From: Streptomyces flaveolus
GTDB lineage: Bacteria > Actinomycetota > Actinomycetes > Streptomycetales > Streptomycetaceae
Length of the DNA: 48,144 nucleotides
Direction of reading: 5' to 3'
Assembly (NCBI RefSeq): GCF_000716535.1
Contig: NZ_JNWV01000064.1
Coordinates: 1-48,144, forward strand
Below are positions 24,419-33,138 of this stretch, one piece after another. The translations under genes and the position numbers were made by a program. Under the pieces are notes generated by a model, which had not been told where the DNA came from, did not search any database, and saw only the letters and a list, made by a program, of their open reading frames with translations. The first letter of the stretch is position 1. Each line of letters starts with the position of its first letter.

Positions 24419-25621
24419 TCAGACCATGGGGCTGACCGGCCGGTCGTCACCCACCAGGGCACGGCCGTACATCTCCTTGGCGAGTCCGGGGTTGAGGGTG
24501 GGGTGCCGGGACGCGGTCTCCAGATCCCGCCAGTGCCGCTGGATGGTCTTGGTGAGCGAGAAGCTGCCCGCTCCGCTGACGGTCAGCAGGGCCTGCACCG
24601 CCTGGCGCAGGCAGGTGGAGGCGTGTCCCGCGTCCATGCGCACCCGCGCCCGTTCGAGCAGCGTGGGGGTGGTTCCGGAGGCCGCCGCGGTGCCGATGAA
24701 CTCCGCCGAGCGCCTCAGGTGCAGGTACGCGGAGTCGATGAGGGTGGCCGCTTCGGCGAGCGCCGCCTGCACGCTGGGCGAGTCGGCGAGCCGGGCGTGC
24801 AGGGACATGGCCATCGGCTTGCCGCCCTCGACGGCCTCCATGGTGAGCTGGAGGACCGCCCTCGCCATGCCCAGCAGCGGTCCCATGGAGACGACCGTCA
24901 TGGATCCCGGGGGAATCCGGTACAACGGCTCCTCCGGCAGTCCCTGGCCCTGGACGACGTCGGCGAAGCGCCGGAGCCGGTGGTACGGGACGAACACCTT
25001 GTCGGCGATCAGCGTGTCACTGCCCGTGCCGCGCATGCCCGCCATGTCCCAGGTCTTGTCGATGGTGAGGGCGGAGGCCGGCACGAGCGCCAGTCCTCGT
25101 TCGGTCGCGGCGCCCGGCTCCCCCGGCAGCGGGACGCCGAGCAGGGCCCAGTCGGCCTGGTGGCTGCCGGACGCCCAGGCCCAGGAGCCGGAGACGAGCA
25201 ACCCGCCCTCGACGGGCGCGGCGGTGACTCCCACGCTGCCGAACACCCCGCACATGGGGACGTCGGGGCCGTCGCCCCACAGGTCCTGGCGCGCCTGCTC
25301 CCCGAAGGAGGCGGCGATCTGCTGCGCCACGTACGAGACCATCACGACCCAGGCGCTCGACGGACAGGCCAGCGCCACCTCGGCCGACACTTCCAGGCTG
25401 TCGGCGGGCGCCAGCTCCTCACCGCCCCAGCGCTTTGGTACGCCGAGGCGGAACAGGCCCGCCTCCCGCAGCGCCCGTTCGGCCTCGGGCGTCAGCCGGC
25501 TGTCACGCTCGGCCGCGTCCGCGGTGCGGCGCAGCACGGGGGCGATCTCTCGGCTCGCTTCCACGAGCCGACGGGTCGGATCGGCGAGCGTGGCGCGCTC
25601 GCCGCTGATCGATGCGGTCAT
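24419..25621 (-). CDS. ACAD-fold flavin-dependent monooxygenase (group D, HsaA/HpaB type)
   Basis: The 400-residue protein has all ACAD-type monooxygenase parts: N-terminal helical domain (RLTPEAERALREAGLFRLGV, PKRWGGEEL), beta domain (CGVFGSVGVTAAPVEGG, VSGSWAWASGSHQADWALLG, WDMAGMRGTGSDTLIADKVF) and C-terminal helical bundle ending TASRHPTLNPGLAKEMYGRA. The pattern W-A-S-G-S-x-A/Q and the absence of the acyl-CoA dehydrogenase catalytic Glu context fit oxygenases that take reduced flavin from a reductase, which lies directly downstream. Aromatic hydroxylation is the usual reaction; substrate unknown. GGAG precedes the ATG. Its promoter lies between two 16-bp operators for the divergent TetR gene. 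Confidence 0.9.
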   Translation of the reverse strand: MTASISGERATLADPTRRLVEASREIAPVLRRTADAAERDSRLTPEAERALREAGLFRLGVPKRWGGEELAPADSLEVSAEVALACPSSAWVVMVSYVAQQIAASFGEQARQDLWGDGPDVPMCGVFGSVGVTAAPVEGGLLVSGSWAWASGSHQADWALLGVPLPGEPGAATERGLALVPASALTIDKTWDMAGMRGTGSDTLIADKVFVPYHRLRRFADVVQGQGLPEEPLYRIPPGSMTVVSMGPLLGMARAVLQLTMEAVEGGKPMAMSLHARLADSPSVQAALAEAATLIDSAYLHLRRSAEFIGTAAASGTTPTLLERARVRMDAGHASTCLRQAVQALLTVSGAGSFSLTKTIQRHWRDLETASRHPTLNPGLAKEMYGRALVGDDRPVSPMV

Positions 25622-25645
25622 CACCACTCCTGGGGGAACTGGATT

Positions 25646-25697
25646 CGGACCCTTGGGTCCGCTTGTCTCGTCCAGCATAACCGGACTCTCGAGTCCG
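25646..25697. promoter_or_regulatory. Two matching 16-bp operators between monooxygenase and TetR genes
   Basis: CGGACCCTTGGGTCCG (25646-25661) and CGGACTCTCGAGTCCG (25682-25697) share the consensus CGGACYCNNGRGTCCG, with centres 36 bp apart. On the reverse strand a TATGCT -10-like box for the monooxygenase gene falls between them. This is a convincing operator pair for the adjacent TetR-family protein. A further partly symmetric GTGGTCCTGACCAC lies at 25717-25730. Confidence 0.8.
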
Positions 25698-25755
25698 TTT
25701 GTTCCCGTGGTCCTGAGTGGTCCTGACCACACAGGACGGCAGGCACAATGAACGG

Positions 25756-26337
25756 GTGAATCCGGTGCAGACGACTCCGCAGCAAAGCCGGCAGGAAGCC
25801 CCCCGCAGGCGGGCCGACGCCCGGCGCAACCACGAGCGGGTCTTCGCCGCGGCACTGGAGGTCTTCGAGGAGTTCGGGCTCCAGGGCACCGTGCCGCAGG
25901 TCGCCGAGCGCGCCGACGTGGGGAAGGCCACGGTGTACCGCAGCTACCCGACCAAGGAAGACCTGGTGGAAGCGGTCGTGGGGCACCGGCTGGGGGAACT
26001 GGAGCGGATCACCGCGCCCGCTCTGGCCAAGGCCGAGCCGGCGCGGACCTTCGAAACCTACGTGCTCCTCCTCTTCGAGAACCTCGCCCGGGACCGTCTG
26101 CTGTCCGAGGCGCTCGCGGAGGGGCGGTCGACGGCGTACACCGGTCCCCTGCTCGACCGGCTGGCCGCGCTGATGGAGGAGGCCAGGACCGCCGGCCGGA
26201 TCCGCCCGGACGCCAGCCCGCTGGACCTGCGCGTGGTGCTCTGCGGCATGTGCCTACAGCTGGTCAACCTCGCGGAGCGGGATCCGGCACTGTGGCGCAG
26301 GTACGGCGAACTGACCCTCCAGGCACTGCGGCCCTGA
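25756..26337 (+). CDS. TetR-family regulator, probable repressor of the flavin monooxygenase
   Basis: The 193-residue protein has an N-terminal TetR HTH at about 30-65 (LQGTVPQVAERADVGKATVY, then RSYPTKEDLVEAVV). The ligand domain (RTFETYVLLLFENLARDRLL and so on) resembles that of SCO-type TetR_C regulators. The GTG at 25756 is preceded by a CACAAT -10-like box at 25743, which suggests a leaderless transcript. Two near-identical palindromes lie between it and the divergent monooxygenase, so autorepression and repression of the monooxygenase/reductase genes is the simplest model; the inducer would be the aromatic substrate or a product (inference). Confidence 0.88.
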   Translation: MNPVQTTPQQSRQEAPRRRADARRNHERVFAAALEVFEEFGLQGTVPQVAERADVGKATVYRSYPTKEDLVEAVVGHRLGELERITAPALAKAEPARTFETYVLLLFENLARDRLLSEALAEGRSTAYTGPLLDRLAALMEEARTAGRIRPDASPLDLRVVLCGMCLQLVNLAERDPALWRRYGELTLQALRP

Positions 26338-26350
26338 CCCCGCCGCGGCC

Positions 26351-26725
26351 TCAGCGGTCGAGCTCGGCCGACGCCGTACCACGCCGCCGTCTGCGTGCCG
26401 GGGCGAACCGGGACGGCGTCCGGTCCACTGCCGGGGACACGTCCCGACCGGTGACGACCGGGGCCGGGACCGCGTGCGTGGCGGCCGTGCGGAAGATCTC
26501 CGCCCAGGACGTCACGGCCGGGCGGCGACGCAGCAGCACCCGGCGCTCCCGCTCGGTCATCGCGCCCCACACGCCGTACTCCTCGCGGTGGTCCAGAGCG
26601 TGGGCCAGGCAGTCGAGCCGGACCGGGCAGGCGACGCAGACCGCCTTGGCCTCGTTCTGTGCGGCTCCTTCGGCGAACATCCGGTCCGGCTGCGCCCGGC
26701 ACAGCCCTTGGTCCACCCAGTCCAT
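26351..26725 (-). CDS. WhiB-family iron-sulfur transcription factor
   Basis: The 124-residue protein has the four Fe-S cluster cysteines Cys9, Cys30, Cys33 and Cys39 (GLCRAQ, AVCVACPVRLDCL), then the turn GVWGAMTERER and a basic C-terminal segment (ARRRRRGTASAELDR). The usual GVWGG turn reads GVWGA. Wbl proteins bind DNA with sigma factor HrdB and tune development, antibiotic production and redox or antibiotic responses. The ATG at 26725 follows GGGGAGCGAGG. It converges on the TetR gene with 13 bp between stops. AACATGTG stands upstream (26810-26817). Confidence 0.93.
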   Translation of the reverse strand: MDWVDQGLCRAQPDRMFAEGAAQNEAKAVCVACPVRLDCLAHALDHREEYGVWGAMTERERRVLLRRRPAVTSWAEIFRTAATHAVPAPVVTGRDVSPAVDRTPSRFAPARRRRRGTASAELDR

Positions 26726-27270
26726 GACCGCCTCGCTCCCCTGTGGCGCCCCGGCCGGGCCGCCACTGCGTCCGTACACACGTATGGAAAAGACACTGAG
26801 ACACTAACTCACATGTTCCGCAGTCGGCGCGCTGAACGGCCAGGCCAGGCCGTACATGCCGCCCGGACACCACCGCTCCCGAGTGACGACACGTGTGTCG
26901 GCGCGGAAGACACACAGCTCATCCGAGGTGCGGGCCGCCTGCGCGGACCCCCAAACCGCAATGAGGGACGCGCATCAAGAACATTTTCGGCCATACCAGG
27001 TGACGAACTTCCTGAGGTACCTCTAGTCTTTTGGCTCAAGGCGGCTCGCAGGGCGGCGGGCCCGCCGTGGAGCACAACCACTGCTCAGGAAGCCGCAGGG
27101 AGCATGTGCACGCGCCGTCCCGAGGCCCCCAAGGGAAGCCACGGGGAAGAACGCCGCCGCAGCGAGGAGCGACGACGACGTACCCTCGCCTCTGTGCCTG
27201 GCGCGATCCGTGCACATGGGCGCGGCAGCGTCCGCCCGGACCGGTTCAGCGGGGAAGGAAGTGGGGGACG
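26726..27270. promoter_or_regulatory. 545-bp divergent region between whiB-like gene and LAL remnant
   Basis: No gene seen. It should contain the promoters of both neighbours. Notable are CACATGTT at 26810-26817 and the symmetric ACACGTGT near 26890. Confidence 0.4.
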
Positions 27271-29638
27271 GTGGAGTCGATCGACAGGATGATGGTCGGC
27301 CGCGAACGGGAGCGGGAGGTGCTGTCCGACTTCGTGACGGCCGCCGGGGGCCAGGCCCTCGTCCTGCGCGGCGACACGGGTGTGGGCAAGAGCGCCCTGC
27401 TGGACCACGTCGCAGACCTCGCCGCCGGCGAGCAGCACCGAGTGATCAGGGCGGCCGGAGTGGAGGCGGAGTCGGAGCTGCCGTTCGCCGGCCTGCACCA
27501 GTTCCTGTACCCGCTGCTCTCCTACATCGACCGGCTGGACGACAACCACCGAGGGGTCTTCGACGTCGTCTTCGGCAGGAGCGAGGGCCCGCCTCCCTCG
27601 GTCATGACCCTCGGCATCGCCGTCCTCGACCTGTTCTCGCTCGCGGCGTCGCAGACATCGCTCCTGCTGGTGCTCGACGACGGCCAGTGGCTGGACGCCT
27701 CCAGCACCGAGGTGTGCGGGTTCGTCGGGCGACGGCTCACCGGCAGCTCGGTGAAGCTCGCCGTCGGCCTGCGCTCGGACGTGCCCTCGGGCTTCGACAC
27801 GGCCGCGCTGCCCCAACTGCCGGTGACCACCCTGTCCGAGAAGGCCTCCGAGCAGCTCCTGGACATGCACCACCCCGGGCTGGACCCCGAGATCCGCCGT
27901 GTGGTCCTGGACGAGGCGCTGGGCAACCCGCTGGCGCTGCTGGAACTGCCGCCCCATGTGCTGCGCAGTGGCCGGACGGCGGGCAACGGGGAGGACCTGG
28001 TCGGATACGCCGGCGTCCCGCTGCCCCTGCGCCTCCGGCACGTCTACGGCGCCCGCATCGAGGCGCTCGGTGACGCCGTACGCGCGGAACTGCTGCGTGG
28101 CGCCCTGGACGGCGTCGGAGCGGGTACGGCGGCCGGCCGTACGCGCGGCACGCGCTACCGCATGATGGACGCCGACGAGGCCGCGGCCTGCGGCCTGCTG
28201 GACATCGACCCGCTCAGCGGCGACTTCGTCTTCCGGCACCCCCTGGTGCGCTCGACGGTCGTCCAGGTGGCCACCCCCAACGAGCGGCGCACGGCTCACG
28301 CGGTGCTCGCGCACGTGCACCGCGACGACGTGGAACGGCGTGCCATGCACCTGGCGGCCTCGACGGTCGACCCGGACGAGGAGGTCGCGGCCGCGCTGGA
28401 GGCGGCGGCCGACTCCGCCACCCGGCGGGGCGGCTCGCAGGCCGCCGTGGCCTGGCTGACCCGGGCCGCGGAGCTGAGCGAGGACCGCGAGCAACGGTCC
28501 CGGCGGCTGGGCAGCGCCGCGTTCATCGCCGGTCACGCCGGTCTGCTGGACCGGGCTCAGCAGCTGGTCGGCTCCGACACCACGACCGGCGGCAACGACT
28601 CTCCGGCCTCGGTGGTCGCGTCGGCCTACGGCGCGCTGTACGAGGACGGGGACGTACGGTCCTCGCACCGCCAGGTCCTGACGACGATCGAGAGCATCCG
28701 CGACAGCGGTGTGACAGAGCCGGACGAGGTGCTCACCCGGCTGGTGAACCTGCTGCTCGCGATCGACCAGTACGCGAGCGACGAGACGTCGTGGGAACGG
28801 ACGCACGAGCTCATCGGCTCCCTGGGCGGCCTGGTGTCACCCCTCTCCCGCATCTACCAGGACGCCTGGGGAGACGTGGTACGTCGCGGCGCCGGAGTGC
28901 GGGAGCGGGTGGAGCGCGCCTTCGCCGGCCTCCGCGACCTCGAACCGTGGGACATCACCCGCCTGGGCGCCGCCGCCTACCACGTGGACACGCTCAGCCA
29001 GTACCGGCCGCTCCTCCAGCGCATCGTCGACCGCGAGATCGAGACGGGGGCCGTGTCGGTCAGCATGACCATGCTGCACCAGATCATGCTCGACCAGATG
29101 GCGGTCGGCGAGTGGGACGAGGCCGAGCGGACCGGACAGCGCTGCCTGGAGCTGACCACGTCTCATCGGAATGCGTTGTTCGCTCATCACACGCGTGCGT
29201 ATCTGGGGCTGCTGGCCGCGATGCGCGGCCAGACCGAACGCGCCCGGGAACTCCAGGCCACCGTCGACGCCTGGGCCCGCCCCCGCGGCGTCGGCTTCCT
29301 CACCCAGATCGCCGACGCCATCGGCACCGCCGCCGCCCTCAGCGAAGGCGACTACGAAGCCGCCTACCTCCACGCCATCGGCATCAGCCGAGCTGCGCGC
29401 CACCGGTGCGGCCACCGTCGCCTCTTCGGCGCACCTCGCGGCGCTGACGTGGCAGGAGCGCCGGATCGCCGATCTCGCCGCCAGTGGTCTGACCAACAAG
29501 GAGATCGGCGCGCGAATGCACCTGTCGCCGCGCACGGTCAGCTCCCACCTCTACCGGGTCTTCCCGAAGCTGGGCATCACCTCCCGCGCCGCCCTGCGCG
29601 ACGCCCTGGGCAAGATGCCCGGCGGCCAGGACGCGTGA
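27271..29638 (+). pseudogene. LAL-type LuxR regulator with internal deletion and frameshift
   Basis: From the GTG at 27271 (MESIDRMMVGREREREVLSD) the ATPase domain is intact with Walker A GDTGVGKSA and Walker B-like LLLVLDDGQWLDA, followed by the helical repeat region to YEAAYLHAIGIS at about 29388. The family then continues for some 100-130 residues before AELRATGA and the HTH. Here AELRATGA follows at once and in another frame, running through LTWQERRIADLAASGLTNKE, IGARMHLSPRTVSSHLYR and FPKLGITSRAALRDAL to 29638. The original frame instead runs on as nonsense to 29667. A single deletion with frame change separates the sensor half from the DNA-binding half, so no regulator of normal type can be made. 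Confidence 0.85.
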
Positions 29639-29705
29639 GGGTGACAGGTGTGCGCGTGGCCCGCTGACGCGGGACGGCGGATCTCGCCGGTCGGCCGCGG
29701 TGCGG

Positions 29706-30527
29706 TCAGCCCTCCGGGAGGTGGGCGCGGATGCCGTGGCCGTCCAGCCAGCCGAGCACGTAGTCGGCGACGAAGCGCCATCCGCTGTCGATGACCAGCG
29801 AGTGGGCCCGGTCCGCGAACTGCTTCAGGTCGGTGACCGCGGTGGTGTCGCCGTACTGCTTGTACACCGCGCGGGTGGCCGCGTCCGGTACGAGCCTGTC
29901 CTCCTGTCCGGAGATCAGCAGCAGCGGGCCGCGCCCGGGGTTGACCACGTCCGCCACGGCGCGCGGGCTGCGGGGCGCACCCGTGAAGCCGACGTCGGTG
30001 AGCAGGCGGCGCGGTGCTGGCACCACGTAGCGGTCGAAGAGCCGGTCGGACTCCTCCGCTTCCACCGTGTTGGCGAAGACGCGGTGGAACTGCTCCGCCG
30101 ACAGGGACACCAGTTGCTCGGCGGGGTCGTGCTCGGCGGCGGGCGACAGCAGGGCGGGGGGCTCGCGCAGCGGTACGTCGTCGACCGGGACGCCGTTGAG
30201 CGGGACGGGGGCGATGGCCACCGCGGCACGGCCGACGTCCGCGGTGATGAGATGCTGCGCGATGAGCCCGCCGACCGAGTGTCCGACGATCACCGGCGCG
30301 GTCTCGAAAGACCGCACGATCCCGGCGTAGTGGTCGGTCAGCGCGTCCAGGCCGATACGGCCGAGCAGCTCCGGGGACTTGCGCAGGTCCGGGACGGCGG
30401 CGGCCTCCCCCGGCCATCCGGGCGCGAAGGCGAGGAACCCCCGGCTGGCGAAGCGCTCCGCCCACGACTCCCAGGAAAGCGCGTGCAGCCACGCCCCATG
30501 GATGAAGACGACGGGAGTACGTTTCAC
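29706..30527 (-). CDS. Alpha/beta hydrolase
   Basis: The 273-residue protein starts at the GTG at 30527, seven bases after GGAGGA. The catalytic set is complete: VFIHGAW oxyanion loop, Ser84 in GHSVGG, Asp210 in ISGQEDRLVPD and His242 in DRAHSLVID. The cap region has LREPPALLSPAAEHDPAEQL. There is no signal peptide, so it acts in the cytosol. Enzymes of this type are often annotated as esterases or non-haem chloroperoxidase-like; substrate unknown. It converges on the LAL remnant. Confidence 0.88.
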   Translation of the reverse strand: MKRTPVVFIHGAWLHALSWESWAERFASRGFLAFAPGWPGEAAAVPDLRKSPELLGRIGLDALTDHYAGIVRSFETAPVIVGHSVGGLIAQHLITADVGRAAVAIAPVPLNGVPVDDVPLREPPALLSPAAEHDPAEQLVSLSAEQFHRVFANTVEAEESDRLFDRYVVPAPRRLLTDVGFTGAPRSPRAVADVVNPGRGPLLLISGQEDRLVPDAATRAVYKQYGDTTAVTDLKQFADRAHSLVIDSGWRFVADYVLGWLDGHGIRAHLPEG

Positions 30528-30840
30528 GGCTGGCTCCTCCGAGCATGACGACCGTCCGGCACCGGATCACCGGCAACTGTTTCAGCATCGTTCAGGCGCG
30601 GAGCAGGGGCGACAGTCGAATGACTTAATGTTGGCGACCCGCGGGCCGCGCCGGCCCCGACCGGTCCCGTCTCCGGACAGGACGCTTGAAAACGGACAGC
30701 GGTCCGTCCGGCGGGCGGCCGTCACGCCGTTCACCGTCACCGCGGGTGGGGTTCGACGGTCAAGTTACTTATGTACGGCGATCCCGCGGGGGCGAGAGTA
30801 GGTCGAGCCAGCTTCCGCCACAGGGAAGGATCTACCCGTC
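30528..30840. promoter_or_regulatory. Divergent 313-bp promoter region (hydrolase / SsgA-like)
   Basis: It contains no gene. TTGAAAACGG near 30685 and CAAGTTACTTATGTA near 30765 are AT-richer patches where an SsgA-like promoter could lie; no repeat is evident. Confidence 0.35.
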
Positions 30841-31311
30841 ATGAGCGGCTACCAGCCAGGTGTACAGGCCAGCCGAACGGCACCGCACGGTCGTCCCCAG
30901 CTGACCTTGGACATCGAACGCGTGCTGGACGTCTCCGCCCGGCAGGCGATCAGGGCCGAGTTCAGCTACGACCCGGAGCGTCCCTTGATCGTGTGCGTGG
31001 AGTTCCTCATCGAAGGCGGCCCGCGCGTCCTGTGGCGGATCGGCCGGGACCTCCTCCAGCAGGGGCTGTACTCGATGAGCGGCTTCGGTGACGTCCAGGT
31101 CTGGCCGACGAACCTGGAGGAGCGGACCACAGCGCGGCTCCAGCTCGCCTCCGGTGACATGGCGGCGCTGTTCGAACTGCCCGTGCCACCGCTCGCGGAG
31201 TGGCTGGAACGCACCTACCAGCTCGTCCCGCCCGGTCACGAGCTGGTGGGTGTGGACTGGGACGTGACCGCCGCGGACCTGCTCGGCGGCCGGAGAGCGG
31301 CATCCGACTGA
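30841..31311 (+). CDS. SsgA-like protein (SALP), sporulation and cell division
   Basis: The 156-residue protein shows the SALP pattern: LTLDIERVLDVSARQAIRAE, FSYDPERPLIVCVEFL, VLWRIGRDLLQQGL, GFGDVQVWPTN, LQLASGDMAALFELPVPPLA and WLERTYQLVPPGHE. SALPs control septum site selection, peptidoglycan maintenance and spore maturation in Streptomyces, with SsgA/SsgB recruiting FtsZ. The N-terminal tail of about 15 extra residues and the sequence suggest an accessory paralogue rather than ssgA or ssgB themselves. GGGAAGGA precedes the ATG. Its presence strongly supports a sporulating actinomycete host. Confidence 0.93.
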   Translation: MSGYQPGVQASRTAPHGRPQLTLDIERVLDVSARQAIRAEFSYDPERPLIVCVEFLIEGGPRVLWRIGRDLLQQGLYSMSGFGDVQVWPTNLEERTTARLQLASGDMAALFELPVPPLAEWLERTYQLVPPGHELVGVDWDVTAADLLGGRRAASD

Positions 31312-32310
31312 TCAAGCGGGACGCGCCCGGCCCGCGGGGCGTCGGGCGGCGACGAGGACGGGGCCGCCCGGAACCGTGGGGAAGGTCCTCACCTCCTCCA
31401 GCCCGAGGGCGACGAGTTCCTCGCTCATGCGTGCCGTGTCGAAGGAGTTGCCGCCGCCAAGCGTCGCGGTCCACCGGCCGACGGAGCGGCGCAGCGCGTC
31501 GTCGGCGGCGGGGTTGGTCCCCGCCACCAGCCACGCTCCCGGCACCAGAGCCGCGGCGAGGCGTGGGAGGGCGGCCCGCAGCTCCTCCTCCGAGAGGAAC
31601 GGCGCGGGCAGCCAGATCAGTTCGTAGCGCTCCTCCTGCGACAGCTCCGCCGCGTTCTGCCTGCGCAGGCGGACCCGAGCGGCCACGGCCGGATCCGCCG
31701 CGGAAAGCTCCGCGCGCGCCAGGCCAAGCGCCCGCTCCAGAACGTCGATCCCCTCCACCCGGGCCCCGGGGAAGCTCGCGGCCAGCACCACGGCCAGCGC
31801 GCCGACACCGGTGCCCACGTCGAGGACGCGGCTGCCCTCCGCCCGCAGCCGCTCGGCGCACCCGGGCAGCGCCGGCACCACCTTCCCGGCGAGCGCACGG
31901 CCGGTCGCGGCGGAGGCCCGCCCCTGACCGAGGAGCACCTCGTCGTTCTGCGCGCCCCACCCGAGTCCGGCCGCGGCCTGTGCGTCCAGGGCGGCGGAGA
32001 CGGCTTGGCGCAGCGAGCTGAGCTTCGCCTCCACGCCGCTGCGCGCGGTCAGGGCGTCCGCCGGGACGAGCGAGGGATGGACGGCGAAACCGTCGGCCTC
32101 CCTGCGGACCAGGCCGACGCTTTCCAGAACCGCCGTACGCCGCGCGTCTCCCGCGAGCACGTCCTCCAGGGGCTCCGACAGCGCCTGCCGCTGGGTGCTC
32201 ACGACGGCGGCCATGGCCCACACGGCCGCCTCCAAAGTGGCCACCGGATCCTCGCCGAGCGGCAGGGCGCCGCTCATGGCAGGGCCGATGTTTTCTGGCG
32301 ATGCGGACAC
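31312..32310 (-). CDS. SAM-dependent methyltransferase
   Basis: The GTG at 32310 has a perfect GGAGG five bases upstream and gives 332 residues; an ATG 11 codons in (32277) is the alternative. An N-terminal helical part of about 120 residues (ATLEAAVWAMAAVVSTQRQA, with a winged-helix look at DARRTAVLESVGLV and GFAVHPSLVP) precedes a class I Rossmann methyltransferase. Motif I is VLDVGTGVGALAVVLA at about 162, then ARVEGIDVLERALGLAR and YELIWLPAPFL. The substrate is unknown; a small-molecule O- or C-methyltransferase is likely. It ends one base after the SsgA-like stop, convergently. Confidence 0.82.
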   Translation of the reverse strand: MSASPENIGPAMSGALPLGEDPVATLEAAVWAMAAVVSTQRQALSEPLEDVLAGDARRTAVLESVGLVRREADGFAVHPSLVPADALTARSGVEAKLSSLRQAVSAALDAQAAAGLGWGAQNDEVLLGQGRASAATGRALAGKVVPALPGCAERLRAEGSRVLDVGTGVGALAVVLAASFPGARVEGIDVLERALGLARAELSAADPAVAARVRLRRQNAAELSQEERYELIWLPAPFLSEEELRAALPRLAAALVPGAWLVAGTNPAADDALRRSVGRWTATLGGGNSFDTARMSEELVALGLEEVRTFPTVPGGPVLVAARRPAGRARPA

Positions 32311-32338
32311 GGAAGCCTCCGGAGAGCGCTGCTTTGCG

Positions 32339-32371
32339 GCACATGTTTGTTCACGCTCGTACGCACATGTT
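32339..32371. promoter_or_regulatory. Direct repeats GCACATGTT, 24 bp apart
   Basis: Two exact 9-mers (32339-32347 and 32363-32371) lie 29-61 bp upstream of the methyltransferase start. A similar CACATGTT lies upstream of the WhiB gene (26810). They are candidate binding sites. Confidence 0.4.
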
Positions 32372-32455
32372 GCCACAGTCGGAAACACATTCTGCCAGAC
32401 CCAGGTGTGTCCCGCGCCGCTTTCCGGCCCCGCTCCGATTTCCGGCCCGGCCGGC

Positions 32456-32902
32456 TCAGTGCCGCGACGCGATGACCTCGCAGTCGGCCGCACGGGCCTC
32501 TTCCATGACCGTCCGCAGTTCGGCCGGCGGCGGGGCGATCCTGCGGGCGCCGACGTCGATCCACGCACCGAGGGTACGGACGACAGCGGCCTCCTCTCCG
32601 CTCTCCCGGGAGAAGGTGTGCTCGAATCGCCAGCGCGCCGCGTCCGCGCTCAGACCGATGACGCGGCTGGTGGCGGTGACCACTTCGAGCGGGAAGACCT
32701 CGCGCAGATACCGCACCTCCTCACCGAGCGACACGGCGGCGAACCCGGCCTTCAGCAGCTTCCGCGGTGCCCATCCCTCGCCGATCAGGAAGGCGAGCCG
32801 GGCGGTGGCGGCGTACTCCAGGTATCGCGTGTTGCGCAGATGGCCGTTCAGATCCGCGTCGTCCCAACGGACTTCGAAGGTCTTGCTCAACTCCTTGGGC
32901 AT
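32456..32902 (-). CDS. Acyl-CoA thioesterase, 4HBT hot-dog family
   Basis: The 148-residue protein has the hot-dog thioesterase layout: FEVRWDDADLNGHLRNTRYL with the active-site Asp in DADLNGH, then EYAATARLAFLIGEGW, FAAVSLGEEVRYLREVFPLE and RWRFEHTFSRESGEEAA. It should hydrolyse an acyl- or hydroxyacyl-CoA. The ATG at 32902 begins the family homology, with AAGG about 11 bases upstream. It stands 145 bp upstream of the methyltransferase on the same strand. Confidence 0.85.
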   Translation of the reverse strand: MPKELSKTFEVRWDDADLNGHLRNTRYLEYAATARLAFLIGEGWAPRKLLKAGFAAVSLGEEVRYLREVFPLEVVTATSRVIGLSADAARWRFEHTFSRESGEEAAVVRTLGAWIDVGARRIAPPPAELRTVMEEARAADCEVIASRH

Positions 32903-33138
32903 GCCATAACCAGCCTTCCCGCTGCGGCCACCGACCGATGTGCTTCTCCCTACACGGCCCGAAGTGGGGAAATGGTTCAGATGCCCCTCCGGCATCCGTG
33001 TGTCGACATCCACACCTCCTTCACCAACCGTTGCGCGGCGTGCCCCGACACGGCAGAGTGCTACGCCTGCGCATTCGCCAGGCGAGGCACATACGTGCAC
33101 GGCGACTCGGTGTCTCGGACGAACAGGAAGGAACACGG

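Noticed and set aside
32903..33138. Riboswitch upstream of the lytic transglycosylase
   Set aside because: Cell-wall hydrolase genes in Streptomyces may carry a c-di-AMP riboswitch, but no matching conserved core could be recognised here.
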